The notes beneath the pieces were generated by a model. That model did no database searches, was not told the origin of the DNA, and saw nothing but the letters and a program-made list of their open reading frames with translations. The position numbers and the translations under genes are program-made. Below, piece after piece: positions 43,311 to 51,435 of a stretch of 64,000 bases of DNA (within the stretch, counting starts at the first letter, position 1; each line of letters starts with the position of its first letter). The stretch spans positions 91,502-155,501 of the forward strand of contig NZ_JBBKBG010000003.1 of the NCBI RefSeq assembly GCF_037892545.1, in the 5' to 3' direction. Source of the stretch: Pseudogracilibacillus sp037892545 (GTDB lineage: Bacteria; Bacillota; Bacilli; Bacillales; Amphibacillaceae).

Positions 43311-44081
43311 TTATTTCATACATTGTTGTACAGGACGAAAAGATGTCCGATGGATTGGGCAAATACCATATTGTTTCATTGCTTGCATATGTGCTTTCGT
43401 TCCATATCCCTTATGTTTTTTAAATCCATATTGTGGATATAATTCATCATATTTTTCCATCCATTTATCTCTCGTCACTTTCGCTAATACACTTGCTGCT
43501 GCGATCGATAAACTTTTGTCATCCCCTTTTATAATTGCCGCTTGTTGAAATGGTAAATCATCTAATTGTACTGCATCTATTAAGGCGATATCCGGATATT
43601 TCTTTAATTGTAACAAGGCATTTGTCATCGCTAATTTTGTAGCTTCTAAAATGTTTAATCGATCAATTTCTTCTGCAGCTATTATTTCAATATGATAGGC
43701 AATAGCATTTTTCTTAATTTGTTCAAAATACATGTCTCTTTCTGATGCTGTTAATTGCTTGGAGTCTGTCAGGCCATTAAAGTCAACATCTTTTGGTAAA
43801 ATAACTGCAGCTGCGACGACCGGACCTGCTAATGGTCCCCTCCCCGCTTCATCTACACCTGCAATCCATTCCATATTACGATGTAAAAACTTTCTATCAA
43901 ACTCTCTCATCATACAGTATGTTTGTCGTTTTATTCGTTCTTTTTCCAACTTATTTTCGTATTGTTTTATTAATTTTTGAACACCTAGCCGTTCATCTTG
44001 CTTTAATTCTTTTATTTGTTCTTTCGTTACTTTTTGTGTTTGTAACATCGTTTTCAAATTTGCGATAGATTCCTTCTTCAT
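43311..44081 (-). CDS. rnhB: Ribonuclease HII
   Basis: Removes ribonucleotides misincorporated in DNA and RNA from RNA-DNA hybrids. About 256 residues. The catalytic acidic residues are in GVDEAGRGPLAGPVVAAAVI (Asp-Glu), LTDSKQL and ALIDAVQL, with ASVLAKVTRDKWM in the C-terminal half. An N-terminal helical extension of about 75 residues (KESIANLKTMLQ...) is typical of Bacillus RNase HII. ATG at 44081 follows AGGAG by nine nt; a TTG at 44090 abuts it. A possible sigma-D promoter lies upstream. Confidence 0.96.
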   Translation of the reverse strand: MKKESIANLKTMLQTQKVTKEQIKELKQDERLGVQKLIKQYENKLEKERIKRQTYCMMREFDRKFLHRNMEWIAGVDEAGRGPLAGPVVAAAVILPKDVDFNGLTDSKQLTASERDMYFEQIKKNAIAYHIEIIAAEEIDRLNILEATKLAMTNALLQLKKYPDIALIDAVQLDDLPFQQAAIIKGDDKSLSIAAASVLAKVTRDKWMEKYDELYPQYGFKKHKGYGTKAHMQAMKQYGICPIHRTSFRPVQQCMK

Positions 44082-44149
44082 TTTTCCCAACTCCTAAATA
44101 ATGAGGACATCAATAAGTATAATTTTTTATGAGTACTCTTCTATATTAT

Positions 44150-44176
44150 ATATCGGCATCGTTTCCAAACGATGTA
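44150..44176 (-). promoter_or_regulatory. Candidate sigma-D promoter with palindromic spacer before rnhB-ylqG-ylqH
   Basis: On the minus strand GCCGATAT (44157-44150) matches the sigma-D -10 consensus in all eight positions. Fifteen nt upstream TACA (44176-44173) matches the -35 TAAA in three of four. The spacer is almost wholly an 18-nt palindrome, CATCGTTTggAAACGATG (44157-44174). Downstream TATAAT-like sequence could also serve sigma-A, but lacks a spaced -35. Consensus matching only. Confidence 0.45.
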
Positions 44177-44185
44177 ATTTCAGAC

Positions 44186-44203
44186 ACGAACAACGATGTT
44201 CGT
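44186..44203. repeat. Short inverted repeat upstream of the rnhB promoter
   Basis: ACGAACA and TGTTCGT flank a 4-nt centre (ACGA on the plus strand). It lies between the rbgA terminator and the candidate rnhB promoter, just upstream of the -35 region. It shares the CATCGTT string with the palindrome in the promoter spacer. Could be a regulator site; no function can be assigned. Confidence 0.4.
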
Positions 44204-44221
44204 ACATGTATAGTGTACAAT

Positions 44222-44279
44222 AAAAAAAAGACATCCGTACAATGTAAAGATTCTCCCTTATACATTGTACGATTGTCTT
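44222..44279 (-). terminator. Strong intrinsic terminator after rbgA
   Basis: On the minus strand AAGACA+CGTACAATGTA pairs with TACATTGTACG+TGTCTT, separated by a 2-nt internal mismatch and a 14-nt loop. Eight T follow. The stem starts inside or directly after the rbgA stop codon. Confidence 0.9.
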
Positions 44280-45116
44280 TTAAGGTGTTTCTAATGTTAT
44301 TTTTCCTAATTTTGCTTGGCGGAAATCTTGTAATACAACATCCGCAACTTTGTCAAAATTTACTTGGCCACCACTTTCCAGAGCGCCACGTTTTTTTCCA
44401 ATCTCTTCAAAAACTTCCCACATATCATCTACATTCGTTAAACCATATCTTTCTTCCAATAAATTAGGATAATCTTCATAAATATATTGTAATAAAAACG
44501 CAGCAACATCTTGTAAAGGTAAAATTTCATCTTTAATGGAGCCAATTGCTGCAACACGTAAACCAATCTGTTCATCGTCGAATTTAGGCCATAAAATACC
44601 TGGTGTATCTAGTAATTCAAACTTTTGTTTTACTTTGATCCACTGTTGCTGTTTCGTCACACCTGGTCTGTCACCAATTTTCGCAATCTTTTTATTCGCT
44701 AAGCGATTGATTAAAGTGGATTTTCCTACATTTGGAATTCCTACTATTAATGCTCGTACTGCTCGTTGTTGTACACCTTTTTCAATTAATTTACGTTGTT
44801 TTTCAATTCCTTTTTCTGTCACAAGTTCAATAAATTGTTGAATATCTTTTTTATTGTTCACATCTAATGCCATCGCAGTTTTATCTTGCGCTTCAAAATA
44901 CTGTAACCATTTATCGGTTTGAATCGCATCAGCTAAATCTTTTTTCATTAATACGATAATCTTTTCCTTTTGACCGATTACCTCTTGTAACATTGGGTTT
45001 TGTGTAGATTGTGGTGCACGGGCATCTACAAGTTCAATGACAACATCCACTAATTTAAGTTTTGCTTCGATTTCCCGTCTCGCTTTAGCCATATGGCCTG
45101 GAAACCACTGAATCAT
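44280..45116 (-). CDS. rbgA: Ribosome biogenesis GTPase RbgA (YlqF)
   Basis: Circularly permuted GTPase needed for late assembly of the 50S subunit. 278 residues with the motifs in permuted order: VVIELVDARAPQSTQNP, then MKKDLAD (G4), and later GIPNVGKSTLINRLANK (G1) and DTPGILWPKF (G3). The N-terminal IQWFPGHMAKARREI is the family start. ATG follows GAGGTGAGAAC. Thirteen nt after lepB, as in Bacillus. Confidence 0.97.
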   Translation of the reverse strand: MIQWFPGHMAKARREIEAKLKLVDVVIELVDARAPQSTQNPMLQEVIGQKEKIIVLMKKDLADAIQTDKWLQYFEAQDKTAMALDVNNKKDIQQFIELVTEKGIEKQRKLIEKGVQQRAVRALIVGIPNVGKSTLINRLANKKIAKIGDRPGVTKQQQWIKVKQKFELLDTPGILWPKFDDEQIGLRVAAIGSIKDEILPLQDVAAFLLQYIYEDYPNLLEERYGLTNVDDMWEVFEEIGKKRGALESGGQVNFDKVADVVLQDFRQAKLGKITLETP

Positions 45117-45129
45117 GTTCTCACCTCGA

Positions 45130-45690
45130 TTACTTTACCAATTGTATTCGTTCTAATGGCCAATATACCACACTCGTTTTACCAATTATTTCTTCCATTG
45201 ACACTAATCCAAAAGAACGACTATCTGTTGAATTGCTTCGATTATCTCCTAAAACTAACACTTTTCCTTCAGGAATTTCCGTATAATTACCAGGCAAATC
45301 TTCTAATGTAAAGTCATTTGTAATAATCGGATATACTGGTGTGTGATCATCATTATGTTCCATAAATGATTGATCCACTTCCTCTCCGTCAATATAAAGA
45401 ATATTATCTTTTACTTCAACATGCTCTCCTGGTAAGCCAATAACACGTTTAATAAAATCTTTATCTTCTGTTGCATGAAAAATAACGATATCAAACCGAT
45501 CCGGATCTTTTAAATAGTAAATAAACTTATTCACAATCATTTGATCACGATCCAATAAGGTCGGTTGCATCGATGGTCCATCCACAATAATCGGAGAGAA
45601 GATAAATTGTCGAACAAGAATTGCAATTAGTAATGCAATAATAACAATCTTGAAAAGACTTGCGCTCTCTTTCACTACTTTTTTCTCCAT
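45130..45690 (-). CDS. lepB: Type I signal peptidase
   Basis: Cleaves signal peptides of secreted proteins on the outer membrane face. 186 residues: one N-terminal membrane helix (about 12-32, IVIIALLIAILVRQFIF), catalytic Ser in VDGPSMQPTL, catalytic Lys in KDFIKRVIGLPGEHV, and the box E VLGDNRSNSTDSRSFG. Typical Bacillus SipS/SipT size and position between rplS and rbgA. Which of several Sip paralogues it corresponds to cannot be told here. Confidence 0.96.
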   Translation of the reverse strand: MEKKVVKESASLFKIVIIALLIAILVRQFIFSPIIVDGPSMQPTLLDRDQMIVNKFIYYLKDPDRFDIVIFHATEDKDFIKRVIGLPGEHVEVKDNILYIDGEEVDQSFMEHNDDHTPVYPIITNDFTLEDLPGNYTEIPEGKVLVLGDNRSNSTDSRSFGLVSMEEIIGKTSVVYWPLERIQLVK

Positions 45691-45727
45691 TGCTTCCCCT
45701 CCGAATTCTATGTATCTTTACGTTTTA

Positions 45728-45756
45728 ATTGTATAAGATGAATCATTTTTTTACAA
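45728..45756 (-). promoter_or_regulatory. Sigma-A promoter of lepB-rbgA
   Basis: On the minus strand TTGTAA (45751-45756) and TACAAT (45728-45733) are 17 nt apart, between the rplS terminator and lepB. Five of six bases match at -10 and four at -35. Confidence 0.6.
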
Positions 45757-45774
45757 TGATTGTCACTACTCATA

Positions 45775-45812
45775 TAAAAAAACCTCCAAACAGTTTGTTC
45801 AGAGGTTTTTCT
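45775..45812 (-). terminator. Intrinsic terminator after rplS
   Basis: AAAAACCTC and GAGGTTTTT pair, with an inner AACA/TGTT pairing around a short loop. Seven T follow on the minus strand. It lies 8 nt after the rplS stop and ends the ribosomal protein transcript. Confidence 0.9.
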
Positions 45813-45819
45813 AGTATCA

Positions 45820-46164
45820 TTACATTCTCTCTTTAATACGTGCAGCTTTACCACGTAATTTACGCATGTAATAAAGTTTAGAACGACGTACAATACCTTT
45901 TCTAACAACTTCAATTTTATCGATTCTTGGTGAGTGTAATGGGAAAGTACGCTCAACACCTACACCGTAAGAGATTTTTCTTACTGTGAATGTTTCGTGA
46001 ATACCACCATTTTGTCTCTTAATGACAACACCTTCGAATACCTGGATTCTTTCACGAGTTCCCTCAACAACTTTCGCGTGAACACGAATTGTATCTCCTG
46101 CACGGAACTCTGGGTGATCTGTACGTAATTGATCCTTTGTTAAGTCAGCAATTAATTTTTGCAT
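45820..46164 (-). CDS. rplS: 50S ribosomal protein L19
   Basis: Large-subunit protein at the interface with the 30S subunit. 114 residues with the L19 signatures FRAGDTIRVHAKVVEGTRERIQ-type (visible as GDTIRVHAKVVEGTRERI), FTVRKISYGVGVERTFPLHSP and RRSKLYYMRKLRGKAARIKE. ATG follows GGAAGGAGTGAAGGCAA. A candidate L19 autoregulatory leader and a promoter precede it, and a terminator follows. Confidence 0.98.
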   Translation of the reverse strand: MQKLIADLTKDQLRTDHPEFRAGDTIRVHAKVVEGTRERIQVFEGVVIKRQNGGIHETFTVRKISYGVGVERTFPLHSPRIDKIEVVRKGIVRRSKLYYMRKLRGKAARIKERM

Positions 46165-46179
46165 TTGCCTTCACTCCTT

Positions 46180-46256
46180 CCAAACTAATGCTCTTACAAA
46201 TGGGCTAATCCCTTCATAGCGGAACATCGTTTTACAGCTTATCTTCATAAGCACAC
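46180..46256 (-). ncRNA. Candidate L19 ribosomal protein leader
   Basis: On the minus strand the leader of rplS contains a small hairpin GCTTAT-gaag-ATAAGC (46253-46238). A second domain follows, in which ATGTTC (46227-46222) pairs with GAGCAT (46193-46188) around GGGATTAGCCC. The strings GATGTTCCGCTAT and GGGATTAGCCCATTTGTAAGAGC recall, from memory, the Firmicute L19 leader that binds L19 and represses its own synthesis. The ribosome binding site comes right after. A covariance search would settle it. Confidence 0.65.
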
Positions 46257-46261
46257 CTTAT

Positions 46262-46290
46262 AATATAGCACATATTCATATCATATACAA
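46262..46290 (-). promoter_or_regulatory. Promoter of rplS
   Basis: On the minus strand TTGTAT (46285-46290) and TATATT (46262-46267) are 17 nt apart and lie just before the L19 leader. The -35 match is weak. It would let rplS be expressed apart from trmD. Confidence 0.5.
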
Positions 46291-46296
46291 CTATCT

Positions 46297-47037
46297 TTAT
46301 ATATTTTTTTCAGCTTTGATTTCTTGTAAAATTTGCTGTTCTTCCTCATCTAAAGGATACGTATCCAATAAGTCGGGTCTACGTTCTAATGTACGACGAA
46401 GCGATTCTTTTTTTCTCCAACGTTTTATTTTCGCATGATGTCCTTCTAGTAATACGTTCGGTACTTTCCAACCACGAAAATCAGCAGGTCTTGTATATTG
46501 TGGATGTTCTAAAAGACCGGTTGAAAAGGAATCTTCTTTCGCAGATGTTTCATTTCCCAACACATCTGGTAAAAGTCGAACAACACTATCTACAACTGTT
46601 AAAGCACCAATTTCGCCACCAGTTAAAACATAATCACCAATGGAAATTTCATCTGTTACTAAGTGCTCTCGAATCCGTTCATCATATCCTTCATAATGAC
46701 CACAAATAAGAATTAAATGATCTTCTTTTGCAAATTCTTCTGCTTTTTGTTGTGTATAACGCTCCCCTTGAGGACACATTAGGATGACCCTCGGTTTTGA
46801 CTGTTTACGTTCTGTTGCATATTGTACCGCATCAAAAATAGGTTGGGCTGCTAACACCATACCAGCGCCACCACCATATGGGTAATCATCCACTTTCTTA
46901 TGTTTATTATCCGCAAACTCCCTAAAGTCCAATAAATCATACTGGAATTTATTCGCTTCAATTGCCCGTTTTAAAATAGAACTTTCAAAGGCACCTTTTA
47001 ATATTTTTGGAAACAATGTTAAAATATCAATTTGCAT
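46297..47037 (-). CDS. trmD: tRNA (guanine-37-N1)-methyltransferase
   Basis: Methylates G37 of tRNAs to prevent frameshifting. 246 residues of the knotted SPOUT fold: MQIDILTLFPKILKGAFESS at the start, DDYPYGGGAGMVLAAQPIFD, the AdoMet knot LICGHYEGYDERI with EISIGDYVLTGGE, and the C-terminal STGLLEHPQYTRP and VLLEGHHAKIKRWR. It overlaps rimM by one base (ATTAATG-type junction). Confidence 0.98.
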   Translation of the reverse strand: MQIDILTLFPKILKGAFESSILKRAIEANKFQYDLLDFREFADNKHKKVDDYPYGGGAGMVLAAQPIFDAVQYATERKQSKPRVILMCPQGERYTQQKAEEFAKEDHLILICGHYEGYDERIREHLVTDEISIGDYVLTGGEIGALTVVDSVVRLLPDVLGNETSAKEDSFSTGLLEHPQYTRPADFRGWKVPNVLLEGHHAKIKRWRKKESLRRTLERRPDLLDTYPLDEEEQQILQEIKAEKNI

Positions 47038-47558
47038 TAATCAAACAATCCTTCCATCGGTTCAATAATAACTTTCTTCTCCTCGATATGTATTTCTTTG
47101 ACGACAGGTTCAATATAAGGTATTAGTATTTCTTTATTATTTTTCGTTTTTACTACCCATACGTCATTCGCACCAGGAGATAAAATATGATCGATTTTTC
47201 CAATATATTTTCCATCTATCGTTTCTACTTCTAAACCGATAATTTCAAAATAATAAAATTCATCTTCCTCTAACGGAGTTAATTGTTCTTCTTTTATATA
47301 CAGAAGTTCGTTTTTTAATGGTTCGACATCATTTAATGTTTCATAAGATTCAAACTGTAACAAGATATTATTTTTATGTATCCGAGATGAACGGATCGTT
47401 AGTGGTTTCCAATCAGTCCCATCTTTTCGAATGAATACGATGTTCCCTTCGTCAAAACGTTCCCTAAAATCTGTAAGCTGTTGTACCTTTACTTCTCCTT
47501 TTATACCGTGAGTATTAATTATTTTGCCTATTTTAAACAATTCCATCACCTTATTCAT
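47037..47558 (-). CDS. rimM: 16S rRNA processing protein RimM
   Basis: Assists maturation of the 30S head, binding S19. 173 residues: N-terminal beta-barrel with FKIGKIINTHGIKGEVKV and C-terminal PRC barrel with YYFEIIGLEVETIDGKYIGKI and ANDVWVVKTKNNKEILIPYI. The start at 47558 overlaps the ylqD stop; an ATG at 47546 has AAGGTG too close, so the upstream ATG is kept. Confidence 0.95.
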   Translation of the reverse strand: MNKVMELFKIGKIINTHGIKGEVKVQQLTDFRERFDEGNIVFIRKDGTDWKPLTIRSSRIHKNNILLQFESYETLNDVEPLKNELLYIKEEQLTPLEEDEFYYFEIIGLEVETIDGKYIGKIDHILSPGANDVWVVKTKNNKEILIPYIEPVVKEIHIEEKKVIIEPMEGLFD

Positions 47559-47940
47559 CTATTCTAACAATAATATTATCTTTCACTACGATTATTCGTT
47601 CCTTCATTAATGTTTCCCAATCGGCCCCAACTTCTACGGGGACGATAGCTTCCATTTCTCTTTCGATAATTTCACTACCGATTTCTAATGCTTCTAATTG
47701 TTCTATTTTAAAATCGATCATCAGCATTTTATCTTTCCGAAAGTTTATTTCTGCCTCAAATCTTTCCTCTACTTCTGTTTTGGATTGTGTTAACTTATTC
47801 ATCAATTTTCTTTGTTCAAATAATAATTGTTGACATTCTAATTCAAGTTGCTTTTTTTCGTGCTCAAATTTTTTACGTAATGTATATTTGCTATTTTCCG
47901 TAATCATCTGTTTTACGATAACTTTTTGAATAATTTGCAA
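47551..47940 (-). CDS. ylqD: YlqD family protein (TTG start)
   Basis: A 129-residue protein of unknown function, found between khpA and rimM in Bacillus. It has a short beta N-terminus, a central coiled coil (about 22-75, EHEKKQLELECQQLLFEQRK), and a C-terminal beta region ending IIVVKDNIIVRIDE. The TTG at 47940 gives the family start MQIIQKVIVKQ and has AAAGGTGGAG six nt upstream; a GTG at 47952 lies within that site. Overlaps rimM. Confidence 0.85.
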   Translation of the reverse strand: MQIIQKVIVKQMITENSKYTLRKKFEHEKKQLELECQQLLFEQRKLMNKLTQSKTEVEERFEAEINFRKDKMLMIDFKIEQLEALEIGSEIIEREMEAIVPVEVGADWETLMKERIIVVKDNIIVRIDE

Positions 47941-48102
47941 TGAAATCTCCACCTTTAAATCTTTTTATGATACGAATGATTCCATTTTTATAGAAGATAT
48001 ATATTGTTCAAAATTGAAGATGTATGGATGTGGGGATATTCCATTTTCCATGGATCCTAATAGTATCTATTATGTATGACATTTTGAAGGTAAGAATGAA
48101 GA

Positions 48103-48136
48103 AAGATTGGAATAGTACGAACCTATGTCCAATCTT
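48103..48136 (-). terminator. Probable terminator after khpA
   Basis: AAGATTGGA and TCCAATCTT pair perfectly over 9 bp with a 16-nt loop. TCTTCATTCTT follows on the minus strand, a U-rich but interrupted tract. The stem begins 15 nt after the khpA stop. About 160 bp of AT-rich DNA without a gene then precedes ylqD. Confidence 0.55.
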
Positions 48137-48150
48137 ACGTTTCCATTCTA

Positions 48151-48378
48151 TTACATAATATCGAGGTATACTCGCTTATCATTATTTGGTTTTGTAGAAT
48201 ATACAATCGTTCGGATTGCTTTTGCAATTCTACCATTTTTACCAATAACTTTTCCGACGTCTGCTTCATTTACTTGTAAATGGTAGACAATCTTTTTTTC
48301 TTCTTCCCTTTTTTCGATGACGATATCATCTGGAAAGTCAACTAAAGGAGTTACGATTGATTCAATTAAATTTTTCAT
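48151..48378 (-). CDS. khpA: KH-domain RNA-binding protein KhpA (YlqC)
   Basis: Small RNA-binding protein that partners KhpB/Jag and influences cell division and post-transcriptional control in Gram-positives. 75 residues, one KH domain with the GxxG-type loop in VGKVIGKNGRIAKAIRTIV. N-terminal MKNLIESIVTPLVDFPDD is typical. Lies 14 nt after rpsP. Confidence 0.95.
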   Translation of the reverse strand: MKNLIESIVTPLVDFPDDIVIEKREEEKKIVYHLQVNEADVGKVIGKNGRIAKAIRTIVYSTKPNNDKRVYLDIM

Positions 48379-48392
48379 ACAATCACACTACC

Positions 48393-48665
48393 TTACTTTT
48401 GGTTTTTTGCATCATGAAACTTTTGCATAATACCTTGTTTCGAGAATAAGTTACGAACTGTATCACTTGGTTGTGCACCTTTGTGCATCCAGTCAAGTGC
48501 TTTTTCTTCGTCAATTTTCACTTCCGTTTCTTTAGCAACTGGGTTATACGTTCCAACTTGATCGATGAAACGACCATCACGTGGAGAACGTGAATCAGCT
48601 ACAACAATACGGTAAAAAGGGTTTCTCTTAGCACCCATTCTTTTTAAACGAATTTTAACTGCCAT
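48393..48665 (-). CDS. rpsP: 30S ribosomal protein S16
   Basis: Small-subunit assembly protein. 90 residues with the S16 start MAVKIRLKRMGAKRNPFYRI, then VVADSRSPRDGRFIDQVGTYNP and the C-terminal ALDWMHKGAQPSDTVRNLF. ATG follows a GGAGGTGTACAAAG site. Between ffh and khpA, as usual. Confidence 0.98.
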   Translation of the reverse strand: MAVKIRLKRMGAKRNPFYRIVVADSRSPRDGRFIDQVGTYNPVAKETEVKIDEEKALDWMHKGAQPSDTVRNLFSKQGIMQKFHDAKNQK

Positions 48666-48748
48666 CTTTGTACACCTCCATTACTCTTTTCACACTTTTA
48701 GAAGTATAACACTTATTTTTATATCTGTAAAGTGTTTTTACATGACAG

Positions 48749-50092
48749 TTACATAAATGGTAATTGGAAGCCTCTTCCCTTTTTCCCTTTTTGCATATTT
48801 GTCATTTGTTTCATTACTTTTTTCATCTCGTTAAACTGCTTCAAAAGCCTGTTCACTTGTGCGACGTTTGTTCCAGAACCTTTCGCAATACGTTTTCTAC
48901 GACTTGCATTAATGACAGATGGATCATTTCTTTCTTCCTTTGTCATTGATTGAATGATTGCTTCAATATGAGAAAGTTGTTTCTCATCAACTTGAATATT
49001 TTTCATCCCTTTCATTTTTCCGACACCTGGAAGCATTGCTAAAATATCATCTAGTGGCCCCATTTGTTTTACTTGACCCATTTGTTCCAAGAAATCATCA
49101 AATGTAAATGACATTGTACGCATTTTTTCTTCTAATTCTTTCGCTTGTTTTTCATCAATTGTCGTTTGTGCCTTTTCAATTAAAGATAACACATCTCCCA
49201 TCCCTAAAATACGGGATGCCATTCTTTCCGGATGAAACTCTTCTAATTGATCTAATTTCTCCCCCATCCCAACAAACTTTATTGGTTTATCTGTGACAGC
49301 CTTAATCGATAATGCAGCTCCCCCACGTGTATCACCATCTAATTTTGTTAAGACGACTCCTGTAATATCAAGTTGATCATTAAAGTTTTCTGCAACATTT
49401 ACTGCATCTTGTCCTGTCATTGCATCGACAACGAGGAAAATTTCATCAGGTTGTGCTACTTCTTTTACGTCTTTTAATTCTTGCATTAAATTTTCATCCA
49501 CATGTAAACGACCAGCTGTATCGATTAGTACATAATCTAAATGTTCTTCTTTTGCATACTCTAATGCTTTTTTTGTAATTTCAACCGGACTAACTTCTGT
49601 ACCCATTTCAAATACAGGCATATCCAATTGTTTTCCTAATGTTTGTAATTGTTGAATAGCTGCTGGACGATATACATCACAAGCAACAAGTAATGGTTTA
49701 CGGTTATATTGTTTACGAAGTAAATTTGCTAATTTACCAGTAGTCGTTGTTTTACCAGCACCTTGTAACCCTGCCATCATAATAACCGTTGGTGGTCGAT
49801 CAGCAACAGCAATTTTTTTCTGTTCGCCCCCCATTAAGTTAGTTAATTCTTCTTGCACAATTTTTATTACTTGTTGCCCTGGTGTTAGACTTTCCATTAC
49901 TTCTTGTCCAACCGCACGCTCTTTTATATCTTTTATAAAATTACGAACTACTTTAAAGTTAACGTCCGCTTCTAATAAGGCAAGTCGCACTTCTCTTGCC
50001 ATCGCATTTACATCTTGTTCACTTACTTTACCTTTACCAGTTATCTTCTTAATCGTCTCTTGCAAACGATTTGAAAGTCCTTCAAATGCCAT
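48749..50092 (-). CDS. ffh: Signal recognition particle protein Ffh
   Basis: GTPase that binds signal peptides and SRP RNA and targets ribosomes to the membrane. 447 residues: N domain (MAFEGLSNRLQETIKKI), G domain with MAGLQGAGKTTTTGKLA, DTAGRLHVDENLM and TKLDGDTRGGAALS, then a Met-rich M domain (about 300-430; QMGQVKQMGPLDDILAMLPG). ATG follows AGGAGGTTACCTTCT. Next to ylxM and ftsY, both SRP-pathway genes. Confidence 0.98.
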   Translation of the reverse strand: MAFEGLSNRLQETIKKITGKGKVSEQDVNAMAREVRLALLEADVNFKVVRNFIKDIKERAVGQEVMESLTPGQQVIKIVQEELTNLMGGEQKKIAVADRPPTVIMMAGLQGAGKTTTTGKLANLLRKQYNRKPLLVACDVYRPAAIQQLQTLGKQLDMPVFEMGTEVSPVEITKKALEYAKEEHLDYVLIDTAGRLHVDENLMQELKDVKEVAQPDEIFLVVDAMTGQDAVNVAENFNDQLDITGVVLTKLDGDTRGGAALSIKAVTDKPIKFVGMGEKLDQLEEFHPERMASRILGMGDVLSLIEKAQTTIDEKQAKELEEKMRTMSFTFDDFLEQMGQVKQMGPLDDILAMLPGVGKMKGMKNIQVDEKQLSHIEAIIQSMTKEERNDPSVINASRRKRIAKGSGTNVAQVNRLLKQFNEMKKVMKQMTNMQKGKKGRGFQLPFM

Positions 50093-50105
50093 AGAAGGTA
50101 ACCTC

Positions 50106-50432
50106 CTAGTCTATATTCTTTATTTGTTGAATATATGATTGTAGTTGTGCTACATTTGCTTCGGTTAATTGTGCTTCTAACTTTACTAACAATGCTTCCC
50201 TTTGCAAAAACTTCTCATACAATTGTAGCTTTTCTTCATAATTCATTAATATTTGTTCCGTCCGTTTAATGTTATCATAAATCGCTTGTCTTGACACATT
50301 TGTTTCTGTTGCGATTTCCCCTAAGGAATAATCTTCATAATAATAAAGTTCCATATATTCCCTTTGCTTATCTGTTAACAATGTTTGATAAAAATCATAC
50401 AACATATTCATTTTTGCTGTTTTTTCTAACAT
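50106..50432 (-). CDS. ylxM: YlxM family putative DNA-binding protein
   Basis: A 108-residue sigma-70-region-4-like helix-turn-helix protein (DYSLGEIATETNVSRQAIYDNIKR, residues 31-54, is the core motif) with a helical C-terminal half. It always sits beside ffh/ftsY in Firmicutes; in some species it modulates the SRP pathway. It overlaps the ftsY stop (TAATG). Confidence 0.93.
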   Translation of the reverse strand: MLEKTAKMNMLYDFYQTLLTDKQREYMELYYYEDYSLGEIATETNVSRQAIYDNIKRTEQILMNYEEKLQLYEKFLQREALLVKLEAQLTEANVAQLQSYIQQIKNID

Positions 50433-51418
50433 TATGCTTCCTCTTCCATTAAATCAGCAAATAGTCCATATACGAATGCATGTGCATCAAACTCTTTTAA
50501 GTCATGAACCCCTTCACCAAAGCCGACTAATTTTACCGGGATATTTAATTCATTACGAATCGCTAAAACAATACCACCTTTGGCAGTACCATCTAATTTC
50601 GTTAATACAATTCCAGATACGTTTGTCGCTTCAGAAAATGTTTTAGCCTGGCTTAAAGCATTTTGTCCAGTTGTTGCATCTAACACAAGTAATACTTCAT
50701 GTGGTGCACCCGGAATTTCACGCTCAATTATGCGATTAATTTTTTCCAGTTCATTCATTAAGTTTACTTTATTTTGTAAACGACCTGCTGTATCACAAAT
50801 TAACACATCCGCTTTACGTGATTTCGCAGCTTTAATCGCATCAAAAATTACTGCTGCTGGGTCACTACCTTCTGATTGTTTAATCACTTCTACTTCAGAA
50901 CGTTTTCCCCATTCTTCTAATTGATCAATCGCTCCAGCCCGAAACGTATCACCTGCTGCTAAAACGACATTTTTCCCTTCTTGTTTCAACTGTGCTGCTA
51001 ATTTACCGATAGAAGTCGTTTTACCGACTCCATTTACTCCAACGACTAAAATAACCGTTAAATCATCTGTTTGATAGTTGATCTCTTCAATGGTCGAATC
51101 ATCTTCATTGTAATAAATTTCAACTAATTTTTCTGATATAACGTCTTTCACTTCATTCGTATCTTTAATATTACGACGTTGCACTTCAAAACGTAAATCT
51201 TCTATGAGATCCATAACAGTCGTAACACCAACATCTGCCATAATTAAAGCTTCTTCCAATTCTTCAAAAAACTCTTCATCTACTTGACGATATCGTGCAA
51301 TAATATCATTTATTTTGCTCGTAAACGATTGACGCGTTTTTTTCATTCCTTGTTTATATGTTTCTGTATCTTCTTCTTTTTTTATAAATTTATTTTTTAA
51401 GTTTTTAAAAAAGCTCAT
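50432..51418 (-). CDS. ftsY: SRP receptor FtsY
   Basis: Membrane-associated GTPase receptor for Ffh-ribosome complexes. 328 residues: short charged N-terminal region (1-35), N domain (RQSFTSKINDIIARYRQVDE), G domain with VVGVNGVGKTTSIGKLAAQL, DTFRAGAIDQLEEW, DTAGRLQNKVNLM and TKLDGTAKGG. The acidic A domain of E. coli is missing, as normal in Bacillus. Followed by ylxM. Confidence 0.97.
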   Translation of the reverse strand: MSFFKNLKNKFIKKEEDTETYKQGMKKTRQSFTSKINDIIARYRQVDEEFFEELEEALIMADVGVTTVMDLIEDLRFEVQRRNIKDTNEVKDVISEKLVEIYYNEDDSTIEEINYQTDDLTVILVVGVNGVGKTTSIGKLAAQLKQEGKNVVLAAGDTFRAGAIDQLEEWGKRSEVEVIKQSEGSDPAAVIFDAIKAAKSRKADVLICDTAGRLQNKVNLMNELEKINRIIEREIPGAPHEVLLVLDATTGQNALSQAKTFSEATNVSGIVLTKLDGTAKGGIVLAIRNELNIPVKLVGFGEGVHDLKEFDAHAFVYGLFADLMEEEA

Positions 51419-51435
51419 TCTATTCTCTCCTATTC

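Noticed and set aside
45708..45959. 83-codon minus-strand ORF overlapping the rplS end and terminator
   Set aside because: It runs out of frame through rplS and through its terminator and has no family features.
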